Below, one piece after another: positions 32,070 to 32,098 of a DNA stretch of 32,098 bases. The stretch covers positions 1 through 32,098 of the forward strand of contig CAYOAV010000020.1 in the NCBI GenBank assembly GCA_964402055.1. Reading direction: 5' to 3'. How positions within the stretch are numbered: position 1 is the stretch's first letter; each line of letters starts with the position of its first letter. Position numbers and translations under genes: made by a program. The notes beneath the pieces are model-generated. The model was not told where the DNA came from. It did no database searches and saw nothing but the letters and a program-made list of their open reading frames with translations. Origin of the DNA: UMGS363 sp964402055 (GTDB taxonomy: Bacteria > Bacillota > Clostridia > Oscillospirales > Ruminococcaceae).

Positions 32070-32098
32070 ATGAGTAAAAATTATCTTGGCAGATGTGC
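32070..32098 (+). CDS. start of an unidentified gene
   Basis: ATG at 32070 with AAGGAG 8 bases upstream and a good promoter. Only MSKNYLGRC is visible before the window ends. The function cannot be assigned. Confidence 0.6.

Overview
The window looks like chromosomal core DNA of a Gram-positive anaerobic Firmicute, most likely a Ruminococcus-type member of the Oscillospiraceae. This is inferred from AGGAGG-type ribosome sites, TTGACA/TATAAT promoters, a bifunctional Rel enzyme, the HemZ/HemW pair, a Firmicute-style Na/phosphate cotransporter, an intracellular beta-mannosidase and a Clostridia-type TmcAL next to acetate kinase. Two runs of exactly 100 N (25480-25579 and 29159-29258) are assembly gaps, so this is a draft or metagenome scaffold. 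No insertion sequence, prophage or CRISPR array is visible.

Left block (1-8002, all on the minus strand): recJ, rel, an MBL-fold hydrolase, hemZ, a small zinc-ribbon protein and an RlmD-type rRNA methyltransferase are packed with gaps of about 20 bp or less, or overlaps. They read as one housekeeping/stress operon from a promoter at 7974-8002. Going right, nptA (Na/Pi cotransport), lepA and hemW follow on the plus strand and end at a strong terminator (13001-13046).

Middle block (13056-18299, minus strand): a tandem pair of tRNA-Ser genes (GCU and UGA) has its own consensus promoter. Directly upstream lies a three-gene operon: a membrane-anchored dynamin-like GTPase, a peptidase-M48-like protein that has lost two of its three zinc ligands, and a second dynamin-like GTPase without a membrane segment. 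This is the least understood and most interesting part of the window.

Right block (18438-24907, plus strand): a HisA isomerase of the eukaryotic (yeast His6) type, then a promoter overlapping its stop codon that drives a probable six-gene operon: beta-mannosidase, HD-domain hydrolase, PfkB sugar kinase, a short formate/nitrite-type channel, D-aminoacyl-tRNA deacylase and a GNAT acetyltransferase.

After 24897 the sequence is damaged. The 3' end of a TetR-type regulator (minus) runs into the middle of a heavy-metal P-type ATPase (plus) with no room for either missing half, and the ATPase is then cut by the first gap. A two-component/ABC transporter cassette (minus: response regulator, ATPase, permease, short histidine kinase) follows. 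Across the second gap comes acetate kinase, lacking its last few residues. Acetate kinase is divergent from tmcAL, which uses acetate to modify elongator tRNA-Met. The window closes with a good promoter and the first nine codons of an unidentified gene.
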